Notes: generated by a model from the letters alone, not told the origin. 64,000 nt of DNA from Loripinus fragilis (GCA_964019695.1 OZ026515.1:37030994-37094993); one strand, 5' to 3'. Counted from the stretch's first letter, positions 12,873-23,629 are shown. Numbers and translations are program-made.

Positions 12873-13196
12873 TTGTTTGTATGTTTTTGTTGCTTTACGT
12901 CCCAAGTCAACAGCTATGGTCATTGCGGGACGGTCAGTTCACCTAACAACACTTTTTCCTGGGCAAGCTTGAACAAGCGGTTAACCAGTAATTCGTGCAC
13001 ATACTTTCACTTGTAACTGACAACAACCCTTCTTGAATGATTCAGCGGAAGGGGAAGAATGACCGTAGAAATCATTTCATGATCAATCTCCACGAAAGTA
13101 TGGGACCGGACCGGGATCGAACTCGCAACCCCTGGATCTGCAGTCAGACACGCATCTGTAGCCAGACACGTTACCGACTGCGCTACGCGGCCCGGC
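12873..13196 (-). mobile_element. SINE family B with 13-bp target-site duplication
   Basis: In the minus direction the element begins with a tRNA-like head: GGGCCGCGTAGCGCAGTCGG contains the A box, and GGTTGCGAGTTCGATCCCGG contains the B box. It ends in a tail with TGTTGACTTGGGACGTAAAG. It is flanked by an exact duplication TTAAGTACTTGGT (12860-12872 and 13197-13209), the signature of LINE-mediated insertion. Relatives are at 21841 and 38688. Confidence 0.92.
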
Positions 13197-13344
13197 TTAA
13201 GTACTTGGTGTGCACTTATTAGGCTAAATGTGGTACATGTAGTTCAGTACATTACTGTCGTGCCAACCAGGAGTGACAGTGATGTTATATTGTGTTTACA
13301 ATTGTTAAGTAAAACATTAACTTGTGCACTCCATTTGATGTAGG

Positions 13345-13408
13345 AGAATTGATAGATCACTTGTGTACTAATCCTATCCACAGGATACACAAGTGATCTA
13401 TCAATTCT
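13345..13408. repeat. Near-perfect hairpin
   Basis: AGAATTGATAGATCACTTGT and GTA..TAC around a short loop are mirrored by ACAAGTGATCTATCAATTCT. Flanking DNA at 12832 and 13470 shares GGCCAATATAGTGTA followed by GTACTTGGTGTGCACTT. The hairpin therefore lies between two direct copies of a longer repeat. Confidence 0.75.
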
Positions 13409-13499
13409 AAGTCACGGATAACGTTGTTAACAAAACATGACGTCACTGTCACTCTTGGCTGACAGGACAGTACTGGCCAATATAGTGTAAATAAACCAG

Positions 13500-14200
13500 T
13501 AATGTACTTGGTGTGCACTTACTAGGCTAAATTTGGTACATGCAGTTCAGTACATTAACTGCTGCTTTCTCGTATTTTGTTGCATACAATGCATGTGCGA
13601 CCATGAAAGAGAGAATGAGCATAATGTGCGCTTATTAGATTGAATATGGTAGCTCTCATGACAGTTTTTCCAACTCACCAAATTGAAAAAGGTAGAAAAA
13701 TCCCAGGTTGTCTTATTATCCGGTGTCCTGGATTGATTGTATGATTGTATTCTTCTTTCATTTGATCATTAAATATTTATATACAGCTTATGGTAACTTG
13801 GATTATAGTTGTACTGGATTTATGTAAGATTCTCCCAAGATTTGTCTTGTTTTTTCTGTGGTGTGTGAGTTATAATTTGTATTTTAAGTTCTTGAGTTAT
13901 TATTTTTAAACTGAGACTCCTTGGGGCTTTGGAAAAACATATTTGGGACAAGGGATTCCACTCAGCTTGGTTCCAAAAGTTTTGATTTCAGACCTATATG
14001 ACAGGGTTTTTGACACGAAAAAAAGCACTATAATTTCATGTGAAGAAACTTTATTATTATACACAGTGAGTGCTGAGGTCCAGTTATATTGTGGGCTAGC
14101 TTATAACCCCCCCCCCCCCCACCCCCAGCTCATCCCCAATCATATTGCTTTTATTCCAACCAAAAAAGGTTAAGTTTTTACATTTGTTGCAGAGCTTATT
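13500..14200. other. Unassigned non-coding DNA with a C tract
   Basis: Short words TGCGCTTATTAGATTGAATA (about 13622) and GCACTTACTAGGCTAAATT (about 13515) belong to a dispersed motif also seen near 20995, 24965 and 43240. A run of C at 14107-14120 is present. No gene was recognised. Confidence 0.4.
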
Positions 14201-14206
14201 GGGAAT

Positions 14207-14395
14207 ACGGTAAATATTCTAAAATTTTGAACATTTATAGTTGGCTACAAATTGGTCTAGACAAACATCCGAAGAAGCAGTCTGATCAGGATCTTCCCTG
14301 TTTGCTTCCCTTTCCCTTTCCCTGAATCCAGCATTTTATTTGAGAACAGAAAGAGAAAAGTGTTCGAAATTTTGGAACATTTATGGTATCTTGAA
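14207..14395 (-). mobile_element. MITE-like element family R
   Basis: The ends TAAATATTCTAAAATTTTGA and TTCGAAATTTTGGAACATTT are inverted, and the centre holds GAAGCAGTCTGATCAGGATC. This copy is in the opposite orientation to 14577-14796 and 57087-57310. Confidence 0.65.
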
Positions 14396-14576
14396 GAAAT
14401 ACCAACAACCAAAGTTTTCTTCAAGTTTTAACCTTTCTGAGTGCATTAGGTTAAAGACGAAGCCTCGGAAGGATTCCAGTCATCGGAGAATTGGCAAGCT
14501 CAGACAAGCTGACCCAATCAATGACAAGAATTGTTTTGTTTGTGATTTTTTTCTTGGCCTAGGTGCAAACCTGGAG

Positions 14577-14796
14577 TACTGTAAATGTTCTAAAATTTTG
14601 AACACTTTTCATTTTCTGTTTTCAAAGAAATTGTGGGTTATCAGGGCTGGAATTCACAAATTGTTTGACAGAATACCAAACAGGAAAGACCCTGATCAGA
14701 CTGCTTCTTCAGAAGCAGTCTGATTTGGGTTTGCGTTATTTGTCTATGCCTTTTTTTGCTGGCAACTAGTGTTCGAAATTTTAGAACATTAACCTA
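14577..14796 (+). mobile_element. MITE-like element family R
   Basis: TACTGTAAATGTTCTAAAAT and TTTGAACA at the left pair with TGTTCGAAATTTTAGAACAT at the right. The centre is a hairpin (GACTGCTTCTTCAGAAGCAG followed by TCTGATTTGGGT). A 127-codon open frame at 14340-14723 crosses two copies and is not a gene. Very similar to 57087-57310. Confidence 0.75.
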
Positions 14797-15180
14797 TAGT
14801 TATTTTCAATTAAGAATATTTATACAAATATTTCATTGATTTCATTGAATTTGAGTCATTTGTTCGCTCATTGTGAAAAATTGACACATTGTTGTCTGAA
14901 TGAATTTAATTGGACTGGTTAGAGAAGTTGTAAAAAGATGGAGAACGATAAAATCAATATGATCCGTCTATTGTCGAGACTGTGCCACAGCTGGTCCTAG
15001 GCCATTGGTGAATCGGAAAGTGAGAGATAAATATTTCTTTCTTGAAGGATAGTAACTGTTGTTCACTATTGCAAAACAGATGGGATATAGTTCAGTAAAA
15101 TAGCTTTATAAAGGGAAAATTGTGAGTATAATATGATTCTTTTGTGAAGATCTGTCAAGTGTTGGCTTTCCTTTAAATTA

Positions 15181-15502
15181 TTTGCCTGCTAGTGTTAAAT
15201 TGTCTATTGTCAACCTTTGCAAACAGTTAATGTTGGGCCTGATCTGGATCAATACTGTTTGACATACTGATGGTATACCTGAAATAATTTTTTGAAAATG
15301 TTTTCAATTATTCATTCTTTTTTGTCGTCTGCTGATTTTTTTCAAAATTAACTTTTTTCAAAAAATTATTTAATGAAGATACATGTACCATCAGAATGTG
15401 TTACAATTTTGATGCAGATCAGGCCTGATGTTTTGTAGCTTCTGAACTGTGAACAAACTGTTTGTAAAGGCTATCACAGACCACAGTAGCAGGTAAAGAG
15501 TT
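15181..15502. mobile_element. Two family A MITEs head to head
   Basis: A forward copy (TTTGCCTGCTAGTG, then GGGCCTGATCTGGATCAATA and CTGTTTGACATACTGATGGT) is followed by a reversed one (ACCATCAGAATGTG, GATGCAGATCAGGCCTGATG, ending GCAGGTAAAGAGTT). Both lack part of the usual ~200-bp unit. Confidence 0.65.
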
Positions 15503-15681
15503 GTTTGTTTGATTTGATTCTTTACGTCCCAGTCAACACTTTTTCAGTTATGTTAGAACCAGTACTAAGCAAGGATATCTGTGTCTTGCTCAAGGACACA
15601 ACACAGTGACGCCAGTGAGGCTCTAACCCACGGCCCCTCAGTCTAGATCAAGCACTCAACCACTGAGCCACTGTGCTCCCT
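15503..15681 (-). mobile_element. SINE family A
   Basis: Read on the minus strand it starts GGGAGCACAGTGGCTCAGTG (A box), has GTGGGTTAGAGCC at the B-box position, the GTGTCCTTGAGCAAGACACA body word and the tail TGACTGGGACGTAAAGAATC. The B box has decayed. Confidence 0.85.
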
Positions 15682-15699
15682 TATATATTATTACAATGG

Positions 15700-15830
15700 A
15701 TTCATAGGCAGAATGGAAAACAGTATAGATCCTGATCAGTTGTCTAAGATCAGGAATCCGCACTGTTTTGTAAATAGGATATATTTGGGGTCAGCAGGAC
15801 AAGGATTAACTAAACCTATGAATTATAATC
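15700..15830. mobile_element. Family C palindromic element
   Basis: ATGGAAAACAGTATAGATCC, TGATCAGTTGTCTAAGATCA and GGAATCCGCACTGTTTTG form a diverged version of the family C hairpin. Confidence 0.55.
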
Positions 15831-15844
15831 TTTTTATTATTATA

Positions 15845-16086
15845 TGGGCCTCGTTGCGACAAAACCTGTCTTCGGTGTTTCAGACAAAGCGAGACTCAAA
15901 CCAGTCTGCTCAGCTACAGAGACTAATTAGAATATTGAAATTTTGCGTGAAGTATGTTTAGATAGGATACTTTTCAATAAGCAAATAACAAAGGCACTGA
16001 TCAGACTGTGCGTCCGAGCATGCTGGTCTGCGCCTTTGGTGTTCACATACCCGTGAAGACAGGTTTTCTCGCGTAGAGGCCCATAG
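15845..16086. mobile_element. MITE family G, full copy
   Basis: The ends are inverted: TATGGGCCTCGTTGCGACAA and AACCTGTCTTC at the left, GAAGACAGGTTTTCTCGCGT and AGAGGCCCATA at the right. The interior contains a core CACTGATCAGACTGTGCG paired with GCTGGTCTGCGCCTTTG. Copies at 50345, 51244 and 62783 and fragments at 17082 and 40887 define the family. Confidence 0.8.
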
Positions 16087-16387
16087 ATTTATGTAGTTCA
16101 TACTTAGTCATATGCAGACAATAGATTTACTGTACATGCAGTTATTTGTTTTGATATTTTGTTCCCGGCCAGGTAAAACTTTTGCCGTCTGCTTCTGTCA
16201 TATTTGACCTTTTTGGCAGGATGAATTGCTTCACTTGGCAAATTTGGGTGGGGGTTGGGGCCTTAGTCCATCACAATCTTCGTTTCTCTCTCCCTCCCTC
16301 TGCCATGACATGACTGCACCCAAGTTAATAAAAATGAAAAGTATCCACTGAAAATCAGAAGTTTATACAGTGTGGCAGAAAGTTCTC

Positions 16388-16595
16388 AGTGAGGGCTTAA
16401 CTCTTCATCTCTTAGTGTCGCCTGCTGGTAACTTTTGCGAACAGTTTGGACCGACAAAATGTCTGGCCTGATCTGGATCCAAAATATTTGACTCTCTGAT
16501 GGTATCCTGAAAGAATGTTATGAAAAAGTTGATTTTGAAGAAAAAACAGCAGACGACAAAAAGCACGAAAAATTCCCCAGGGGGTAAAGAATCAA
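16388..16595 (+). mobile_element. MITE family A
   Basis: TAACTCTTCATCTCTTAGTG opens the copy, followed by AACAGTTTGGACC, TCTGGCCTGATCTGGATCCA, TGATGGTATCCTGAAAGAAT and a degraded right end (AAAATTCCCCAGGGGGTAAA). Confidence 0.7.
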
Positions 16596-16889
16596 TGGGC
16601 TATGTATACTTCTTAGGTTGAATATGGTATTGCAGTTCATGATTTTTTATGAAGTTTTATGAGGTTTTGTATCACTTCACTGGTTTTATGTATGCATAAC
16701 ATAGCTAAGGGGAATTGGACATAATCCTTTGACCAAACAAGGCCGAACTTTGTGTGTGTTTGTGTTTAAAGTCCTTCCAAGTTCAGATCATTTGGGGACA
16801 GAGCTGAAAGTTGAAGCATTATTTTCAGGATTATACTGTACAGGGGTCATGAACGCTTCTAGAAAATAGTCTTTTGAGCATATATACAA

Positions 16890-17499
16890 TTGAATTCAGA
16901 TCAGACCTTACTGTTTGTTAAGCCTGATCTGTGATCTGGGACCTGATCTGGATCCAAACTTTTTGACACTTTGCCATAATGGTGTGTCCCCTAAAGACTT
17001 TTGGAAAAAAATGATTTTTAAAAAAACTCCACAGATTACAAAAATACGCAAAATTACCCAGCATGCCAAGAGTTCAAATGATATGAGCCTCTGCATAAGA
17101 AAACCTGGCTTAGTTGCATGTGGAAAACAAAGCACAGATCAGCCTTCAGTCTGATCAGTGCCTTTGTTATTTGTTTATTGGAAAGTATAATATCTGAACT
17201 TGCTTCTTGCAAAAATTCAGTATTCTTGCTAGTCTTTGTAGCTGAGCAGGATGGTTTGAGTCTTACTCATTCAGAAACCCCGAAAACCCATAAAGTAAAA
17301 CCTGCCTTAAGAGGCCACTCAAAAATAGACAAAACAAAGGACTTGAAGACAGATGGAAGCTTAAGGCAGGCCAAAAGGATTGCAAAATGCTCCCTTGGAG
17401 CATTCTGCAATACTTTTGGCCTGCATTAAGCAATAATCGGTTTTGAAAGCCAATTTTTGGTCTTCTTTAGAGTGGCTACTTAAGACATGTTTTACTGTA
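16890..17499. mobile_element. Cluster of family A, G (reversed) and H elements
   Basis: Three elements abut. Family A covers about 16890-17075 (GGACCTGATCTGGATCCAAA, right end AAAATTACCCAGCATGCCAA). A reversed, diverged family G covers 17082-17290 (AAGAAAACCTGGCTTAGTTG, AGTCTGATCAGTGCCTTTGT). Family H covers 17291-17499 (AAAGTAAAACCTGCCTTAAG at the left, ACATGTTTTACTGTA at the right, with a hairpin GCAAAATGCTCCCTTGGAGC inside). The 60-100 codon open frames across this cluster are not genes. Confidence 0.7.
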
Positions 17500-17963
17500 T
17501 TTCAAAGTCCAATATGTGCTTATCAAGGTCAGTACGGTTTTTCATTGGCATGATGATTCATTGTCAAAAATTGCTAAAAAATGCACTTAGATTGATTCCG
17601 AGCTCATTACATCATGCAGGACGCAGACAATTTTTGTCTTTCAGTGGCGTCAAAATTAAGATGGATTATTAGGCAGGGAAGAGTGCCTGATTTTGTTATG
17701 TCTTTAATAATGTGTTTTGCATGAGGACAATGCCATCTCATTTCCTTTGGCATTCAAGATCAAAGAGACTGGTGTCAAATTAAAAAATAACTTGACTGGT
17801 TTAGTGTTTTCAGAAGCAAATTGGACTGGAATTTTAGACAAGTTCGGAAAATTAAACTAAAATGCATTAAACCTAGAAGTGAGTTGATTATCAACTCATG
17901 ATCAACCCTTTGCATGCTGGGTAATTTTGCAAAGTGTTTCTTATCTGCAATTTTTAATGCATA

Positions 17964-18172
17964 TCTCAATCAGTGGCTCAGTTGGTAGAGTGTTAGACTG
18001 GGGATCAAAGGGTTGCTGGTTCGAGCCTCACTACCAGGCTAGTCACAGTATTGTGTCCTTGAGCAAAACACTTTATCTGCTGCTTAGTACTGTTTCAACC
18101 CAGGAAGACCTGTCCCGACATGACTAAAAAATTGTTGACTGGGAGGTAAAGGATCAAACCAAACACAGTTTT
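17964..18172 (+). mobile_element. SINE family A, well-preserved head
   Basis: The A box is AGTGGCTCAGTTGGTAGAGT and the B box GCTGGTTCGAGCCTC. The body GTGTCCTTGAGCAAAACACT, ACTGTTTCAACCCAGGAAGA and the tail TTGACTGGGAGGTAAAGGAT follow in the family order. The best-preserved Pol III promoter of this family in the window. Confidence 0.9.
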
Positions 18173-18208
18173 AACAAAAAAAAATGCACTTAAGGAATAC
18201 TGATGCTA

Positions 18209-19209
18209 TACTGCTCAACAAAAGTTTAGCACGGATAAATTAAAATTGATTTTTATTTGAGCAAATGGCTTAAAGTTATAAAATATCTGCTGAAATGATG
18301 GTTTGATATGTGATTAAGTTGAGGAAAGCAGTTGGTGTACTTTAATTGGATTTCTACTGCGTCATTCATTACTTTAAACAAGAGAGGGATCAAAAACTTG
18401 TTTCAACTGCATTATTGGCAATACAAAATTGATACAGCATCGGTTTATAAAGTCCTTTGTTTTCCAGCTTGGTCGAATCAGCCATTCTGAAAAAAAAATA
18501 AAAGGTCATCTCCATTGAGCATTTGAAGCAAAAGTTGATTCTTGATAACAACTAACGCAGTTGTTATAATGACGTTTTTACAAGTTAAAAACAGTACTGT
18601 TTTCGTTGTGTAGGCATGCTTAATTGAAAGGGTTTTTGTTTTTAAGAGAGTGCCAAAAGAGAGACAATTAAGGGTAAAGCACGTTTATAAAATATTGTCC
18701 CTGGGTATTGTATTCATAAAAGAGTGATGTTAATCTGTGTAGGTGGTAACGCTATCTAGAGACGTTTTCAAAGGATCAACTAACATAAATGATCCGAGTG
18801 CTTGTGCCACTCTAGCATCAAAAAGATTACTTGACCGCTTGATTCAGTTCGCTGGAAAGTCAAGAAGAGGAAAAATACCATTTTAATGGCATAATGGAAT
18901 GGTAAAACATGGCGTAAACAGGTATCAAACTTTGATGTTTTTAATGTTTTTCATCATAAATAACCTTTTGCTTTACATTAGAATCAAAAGTCTCAATTTC
19001 CGATGTAGACGTGTATCCTTTACATGCCTATGACATCAAATTAAACGTCAATCCACTGACGCCTAACCAGATTACCTTTTGTCTGGCAGACATGAAATAC
19101 GTAAATTTCAAGATCCCTATACATGTTGATAACATCAAATAAAATGTTTCATGTTCATTCAAAGTGGGGCATCATATTAAAATCCGTGCTAAACTTTAGT
19201 TGAGCAGTA
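18209..19209. mobile_element. Tc1/mariner-type element, 1.0 kb, no intact transposase
   Basis: TACTGCTCAACAAAAGTTTA and GCACGGAT at the left are the inverted match, with one mismatch in about 28, of ATCCGTGC and TAAACTTTAGTTGAGCAGTA at the right. Both ends are flanked by TA, the Tc1/mariner target. No open frame of 60 codons or more lies inside, so the copy is decayed or non-autonomous. Superfamily assignment rests on ends and TA target only. Confidence 0.8.
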
Positions 19210-19214
19210 TATTA

Positions 19215-19675
19215 GTGCCAAGTAGTTTGTATCCAGATCATTTGCCTGATTTGTGTCAAAGTTTATCAACACAGTGACAATAACATCCCCTGTTGTTAAC
19301 CTTGGCATGTGCGTTGTGGCGGAGAGTAAAAATGCTTTATTTCATTTATTTCCATTCTCATACTTCATCAAAACTTTGCAAAAAGTATTCCGATAGCATC
19401 CTGAACATGCAGATTGTAGTATCCAGACATTGTTATTGTTGAAGAATTGTTAAAATACGTTTTCTGACCATTTGCTATCATACATGTAGTTTCTGACAGC
19501 AAGGTACCAGAATCTTGGCATACTACAAAATCATGCTACCAAATGCATCATTCTTAAATGTGAATGCTTGTCAAAGAATTGTATCTATTAGTGCAAATTA
19601 AAATGCATACTTTAAATTTAATGCACAAGAACAATAACTCTATCTGCTGTGTTTAGGAGAGTTATTGCTTTTTTA
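19215..19675. other. Unassigned non-coding DNA
   Basis: No coding, RNA or repeat signal was recognised in this AT-rich stretch. Confidence 0.4.
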
Positions 19676-20537
19676 AGCTCACCTGAGCCGAAGGCTTAAG
19701 GTGAGCTATTGTGATTGGACTTTGTCCATCGTCTGTCCATAAACTTTTTCTTTAAACAAATTCTTATGAACCACTGGTCTAAATTTAATTTAACTTCACA
19801 TGAATGTTCCCTATTATGTCCTCTTTCAAAATTGCAAAAATGGTTCCACTCCACCGAACAGGAGGGCCACCAGAGCTCCAGATAAGAAATATTTTTAACA
19901 ACATCTTCGCCTGAACCACTGACCCAAATTCAAAATAATTTCACGGAATTGTTCCTCACAAACGACATCTCCTGAACCACTGTCCCAAATATAATATAAT
20001 TTCACAGAATTGTTCCTCTACCTCTACCAAATTTGCACAAATGGTAATGCTCCGCTGAACAAAAGGGCTGCTAGAGCTCCAGATAAGAAATACCTTTAAA
20101 CAGCATTTCCTCCTGAACCATTGGTCCAAATTTGAAATAATTTCACAGAATCACTCCTCGTGATACCTTCTACCAAATTTGCACAAATGGTTCCGGTCCA
20201 CTGATCAAAGGGGCTGCCAGAACTCTTGATAAGAAATGTCTTTAAACAACACCTTCTGACCACTGGTCCAAATTCCATATAACTTCACATGAATGTTCCC
20301 CATAATGCCCTCTTTCAGAATTGCTTAAATGGTTCTGCTCCACCAAATAGGAGGACTGCCAGAGCTCCAGATAAGAAATCTTTTAAATGACATCTCCTGA
20401 ACCACCTGTCCCAAATATAATATAATTTCACAGAATTGTTCCTCATGATGCACTCTACCAAAATTTCACAAATGGTTCCACTCCACTGATCAGTCATTCT
20501 CAGGTGAGCGACCCAGGGCCCAAGGGCTCTCTTTTTT
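19676..20537. mobile_element. Element S with AGCTCACCTGAG / CAGGTGAGCGA ends
   Basis: The left end has AAGCTCACCTGAGCCGAAGG, itself a small hairpin with TTAAGGTGAGCT; the right end has TCAGGTGAGCGACCCAGGGC. Between them a unit with CTCCAGATAAGAAAT recurs at about 19876, 20077, 20223 and 20364, carrying TGAACCACTGGTCCAAAT words. I recall elements with these ends as common in bivalve genomes. Short minus-strand frames in it are repeat by-products. Confidence 0.65.
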
Positions 20538-21280
20538 ATAATATTGAGTCTATACTCCTGAAATGATACTGTAATGATTGTGGGTATAGATCACTTTAGC
20601 AGCCCAATCTGTTGCAATAGATCTGGGTCTTCACTGTTTGCCAAAATGTTTCCGGTATACAAAAAATTAAGCAAAGTATAATGCTATAGAATTATAAGGA
20701 CGATCATAATTATCACCTCTTTTTAAGTGAGAGATAATAGAGCTCTATTACCTCAAAATTATCACTTTGACATTGTTTCAAATATCATAAATTCACACTA
20801 GACTATAATTTTTGCAGTAAATATAGGATGCTGCAGTGGGCAAGAGTTCACATTTAATACCTTGTACCAAGCACTCAGCCTATGCTTTAGAAAGCTGGAT
20901 TTAAAATACATATTGAAGGAAATTCTTTAATATTTTGTGCCAAGACAACTTGTGACCATATAAATTTGAAAAAGGTAAGCACACAAGGCATTTATTAGGC
21001 TGAATGTGGTATTTTCTTGCGCACCAAATATGGACATCTGAGATTTTACCCTGGGATAGAAAATCTTATCATACCCAAGTTATCTTACCCAGGCTGTCAT
21101 TTGAGGACTGTACATTGGTTGTATTGGAACTCAAGTGCATGGTCGTCAAGAGACGTTATTGTTATGTTAAAGTGACATCATGTCATGTTGTATCTCAGCA
21201 TATTTTTGAGCTTCTGGTAGCATTTTTTATTTAAAACATAAAACAGGGTATTTAATGGTGAGCAAGAAAAAGAATCCCTT
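20538..21280. other. Non-coding DNA upstream of the EGF gene
   Basis: A family D remnant is present at 20585-20650 (GATCTGGGTCTTCACTGTTT). A TTATTAGGCTGAATGTGGTA word lies near 20993. No TATA box, initiator or upstream exon could be identified with confidence. Confidence 0.4.
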
Positions 21281-21282
21281 AT

Positions 21283-21404
21283 TCGTGTGAGGATGGGATA
21301 GAAAAAATTGTCACTCACGATCACTGTTTGTCATCACTTGGCAAGCCTCTTGATGCCAAAGGGTGATCCTCGGGACATATTTTTTCTATCCCACTCTCAC
21401 ACTC
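21283..21404. repeat. Imperfect inverted repeat
   Basis: GTGTGAGGATGGGATAGAAA near 21287 is mirrored by TTTCTATCCCACTCTCACAC near 21384, with the TGATCACTG/CTTGGCAAG interior between. Probably another short palindromic element in the putative promoter region. Confidence 0.6.
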
Positions 21405-21447
21405 ATGATAGATTCTTATATTCTCTGTGCAGGACTCGTAAAGACTA

Positions 21448-21596
21448 GGCCTCGAGGTAAAAAAACTTGAGTACAGTTTCAGACTCAAAATAAAGCAAAA
21501 TGATTGGCTGCTTGCGGACACATGTCCGCAAGCAGCCAATCATTGCGCTTTATTTTGAGTCTGAGAATGAATTCAAGTTTTATAACTTTGAGTCTA
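21448..21596. repeat. Long, nearly perfect palindrome 5' of the EGF gene
   Basis: The arms 21480-21520 and 21523-21563 (CAGACTCAAAATAAAGCAAA, then TGATTGGCTGCTTGCGGACA) are inverted complements with very few mismatches around an ACATGT centre. Weaker outer ends (GGCCTCGAGGTAAAAAAAC and GTTTTATAACTTTGAGTC) resemble the element at 26090-26330. The centre lies about 180 bp before the start codon, so it may lie in the promoter or 5' UTR. Confidence 0.8.
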
Positions 21597-21666
21597 GGGT
21601 TTTGCTATATTTTAGATGGCTGGGTTATGGAGATATTGGTTCTAAGTGAAGCTGGCACTCACCACC

Positions 21667-21711
21667 ATGTCTGAGAGTGGTCAAGATTGGAGGGTGTCTC
21701 AATATGGATGA
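21667..21711 (+). promoter_or_regulatory. Upstream ORF overlapping the EGF gene start codon
   Basis: An ATG in the context CACCATGT opens a 15-codon frame that ends at TGA 21709-21711, eight bases past the first base of the main start codon (21704). If the transcript includes it, it would be met first by scanning ribosomes. Whether 21667 lies in the mRNA is not shown by the sequence. Confidence 0.5.
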
Positions 21712-21758
21712 GAAGTTAACAGGATATGGGGTGATTCTGATCTTACTGCTCTTGACTG
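21704..21758 (+). CDS. EGF-repeat protein, exon 1: signal peptide
   Basis: Eighteen codons plus one base, ending at a strong donor (G|GTAAGT). The residues MDEKLTGYG form a short charged-to-polar start, followed by the hydrophobic run VILILLLLT, which continues in exon 2 as GFQVYGQE. This is a typical secretory signal with a plausible cleavage after VYG. The ATG was chosen because it is in phase 1 with exon 2 and gives an immediate signal peptide. An earlier ATG (21667) is out of frame. The 5' UTR boundary cannot be seen. Confidence 0.8.
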
Positions 21759-21840
21759 GTAAGTCATGTGGGACTGACCACATTTTCTAAAAAATGAAAT
21801 AACCTAAATATATTTGCATCATTTCTGGTTCTTTCTTTCT

Positions 21841-22208
21841 TTTGTTTGTTTGTTCGTTTTGTTGCTTTACATCCTAAGTCAACAGCTATGGTCTTGGTTG
21901 GACAGTCAGTTCACCTAACCACACTTTTTCCTCGGCAAGTTTGAACAAGAAGTTAACCAGTACTTCGTGCACATACTTTGGCTTGTAACTGACAACAAAG
22001 TAAGAAAGAGGGCAAAGATCAGGAATTGATACAATCAAGCACCACACCTGATGCAGGATACCAATGGGAGGAGATGACCATAGAAATTATTTCATGATCG
22101 ATCTCCATGAAAGTATGTGACCGGGCCGGAATCGGATTTGCGACCCCTGGATCTGCAGTCAGACTCACATCTGTTGCCAGACACGTTACCGACTGCGCTA
22201 CGTGGCCT
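21841..22208 (-). mobile_element. SINE family B in intron 1
   Basis: In the minus direction: GCCACGTAGCGCAGTCGGTA (A box), CAGGGGTCGCAAATCCGATT (altered B box), the ACTTTCATGGAGATCGATCA body word and the tail GTTGACTTAGGATGTAAAGC. About 65 bp near 21998-22062 is absent from the related copies. The short T/C-rich flanks are similar but no clean target duplication was fixed. Confidence 0.85.
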
Positions 22209-23019
22209 GATCTGTTTCTTTCTGAACCATTGTAATAGTACATACTGTAGTATCCATCGATCAACAGTGGGAAATATTGGTATTGACTCCTTAGAATGAG
22301 AAATGAAGGAAAGTGATGCGTATTTATGAAATCACGAGGCTGATAGGAAGAGCCTCATAGATCTAGATTGATTGTATCAACAAGAGAAGATTGATCTACA
22401 AGAAGTGGTTGTCGATAATATCTTGTCATTGTTAATACCTTATCACCCGTAAATAATGGTGCACTGTAGTGTCTTCATAACTCTCTGTTTGGGGTCAATA
22501 GGAATGGACTGTGTTATAAGTGAACTGTGTTATGGAGGGACAATTTTATGGTCATTTTCCTATAATTCCTTTGAAAAATTCCATGGTAAAAAGTTTGGGA
22601 GCCACAACATGGCCCTGTTTATTTTCAAATCAGTGTTATAAAGAGGTGTGTTATAAAGGTACTGTATTTACCATGCTTTCTCTTGTATAAGATGACGAAA
22701 CAGGGAATGTTTTAGGTGCATCACTATCAAATATTTTTTATAAATTCATTTTTTACAATAAAGTTTGAAAAACCAACAACAATAAAATAATTGTAATTTA
22801 TGATTAAAAATCAATCAGAAAACACCTTTCTTTAGGCTTTATGTCTTTTTTCTGAAAAAAGGTGTTTTTTTTTCGTTTTTCCCAAACCCTTAAGTCCACC
22901 CAAGGAGCATGAGGACATTTCTGTCACCTGCATATTGTTCTACTCTTCAGGCCCTTTAATTTGATATGCAACATGACCTACTTCTGATAAACTTGGGTTC
23001 TAACCCTTTTCTCGCCTTT
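22209..23019. other. Intron 1 DNA without recognised features
   Basis: AT-rich. A TGTTATAAGTGAACTGTGTT / AGTGTTATAAAGAGGTGTGT pair near 22510 and 22632 hints at an element, and there is an A/T-rich hairpin near 22835-22880 (AAACACCTTTCTT and AAAAAAGGTGTTT). No exon was seen. Confidence 0.35.
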
Positions 23020-23034
23020 CTCTACAATTGTCAT

Positions 23035-23240
23035 CTGCTCTCTCATCTGTTTATGTACTTTGATAGCCTATATTACAAACAATATGGACCCAGATCAGAT
23101 TGCTCCCTTAGGGACAAGGGAGCAGTCTGATCAGGGCTCATAGTGTTTGCTTCCACAGTTGGAAGTAAAGAATATACCAAAGAACTGAAAAGTTTTCCGG
23201 AGTGCATCTTAATATATGCAGCAGACTATGTAAGCAGATA
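23035..23240. mobile_element. MITE family B, diverged
   Basis: The core hairpin ATATGGACCCAGATCAGATT, GCTCCCTTAGGG and CAAGGGAGCAGTCTGATCAG is intact. The flanks contain GCAGCAGACTATG and GTCATCTGCTCTC family words, but the terminal repeats are degraded. Confidence 0.65.
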
Positions 23241-23329
23241 ACCTCTTGAAATAAAAAAAAAACATTGGCAACCCTCTGCCCCGAAATAAGGTGGTTTAAT
23301 ATTTCAATATCTTTGCAGGCTCCAAGATA

Positions 23330-23625
23330 AGAGTGTGTAACTGAAAATTATTTTTCTTATTTCTCAACAAAAGAAATGTTGTGGGTACCCATTCAAGTTA
23401 GCTTTTTGATTTTCCAGGGTTGAAGGGTGCGGATCCCCCTCTGGATCCGCACATATTTTCTTGTATAACTTTATCAAGCAGGACACATAAAGTATAATAA
23501 TCGATAAAGCCTCGATGAGACGGTTCTTTTGAGCACCCAAAACACATGTTTAAACTGATGGATAAGAAAATAATAGCAATTTTATGAAAACATGTTTTGC
23601 TTAACTGGACCATGGCTTTGTTATT
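23330..23625. mobile_element. Family E element carrying a family N fragment
   Basis: TATTTCTCAACAAAAGAAAT and GTTGTGGGTACCCATTC are the left family E words; CGATGAGACGGTTCTTTTGA and GCACCCAAAACACATGTTTA are the right half. Between them (23408-23455) sits TTTTCCAGGGTTGAAGGGTG with GGATCCCCCTCTGGATCCGC, the end of a family N element. The composite ends just before the exon 2 acceptor. Confidence 0.6.
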
Positions 23626-23629
23626 TCAG

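Noticed and set aside
14340..14723. 127-codon plus-strand frame
   Set aside because: Spans the end of one family R element and most of another; its C-terminal part recurs as element sequence at 57 kb.
17964..18040. Possible tRNA gene
   Set aside because: A and B boxes are present but the sequence continues into the conserved SINE body; the same applies at 58320, 11741, 15503 and 38688.
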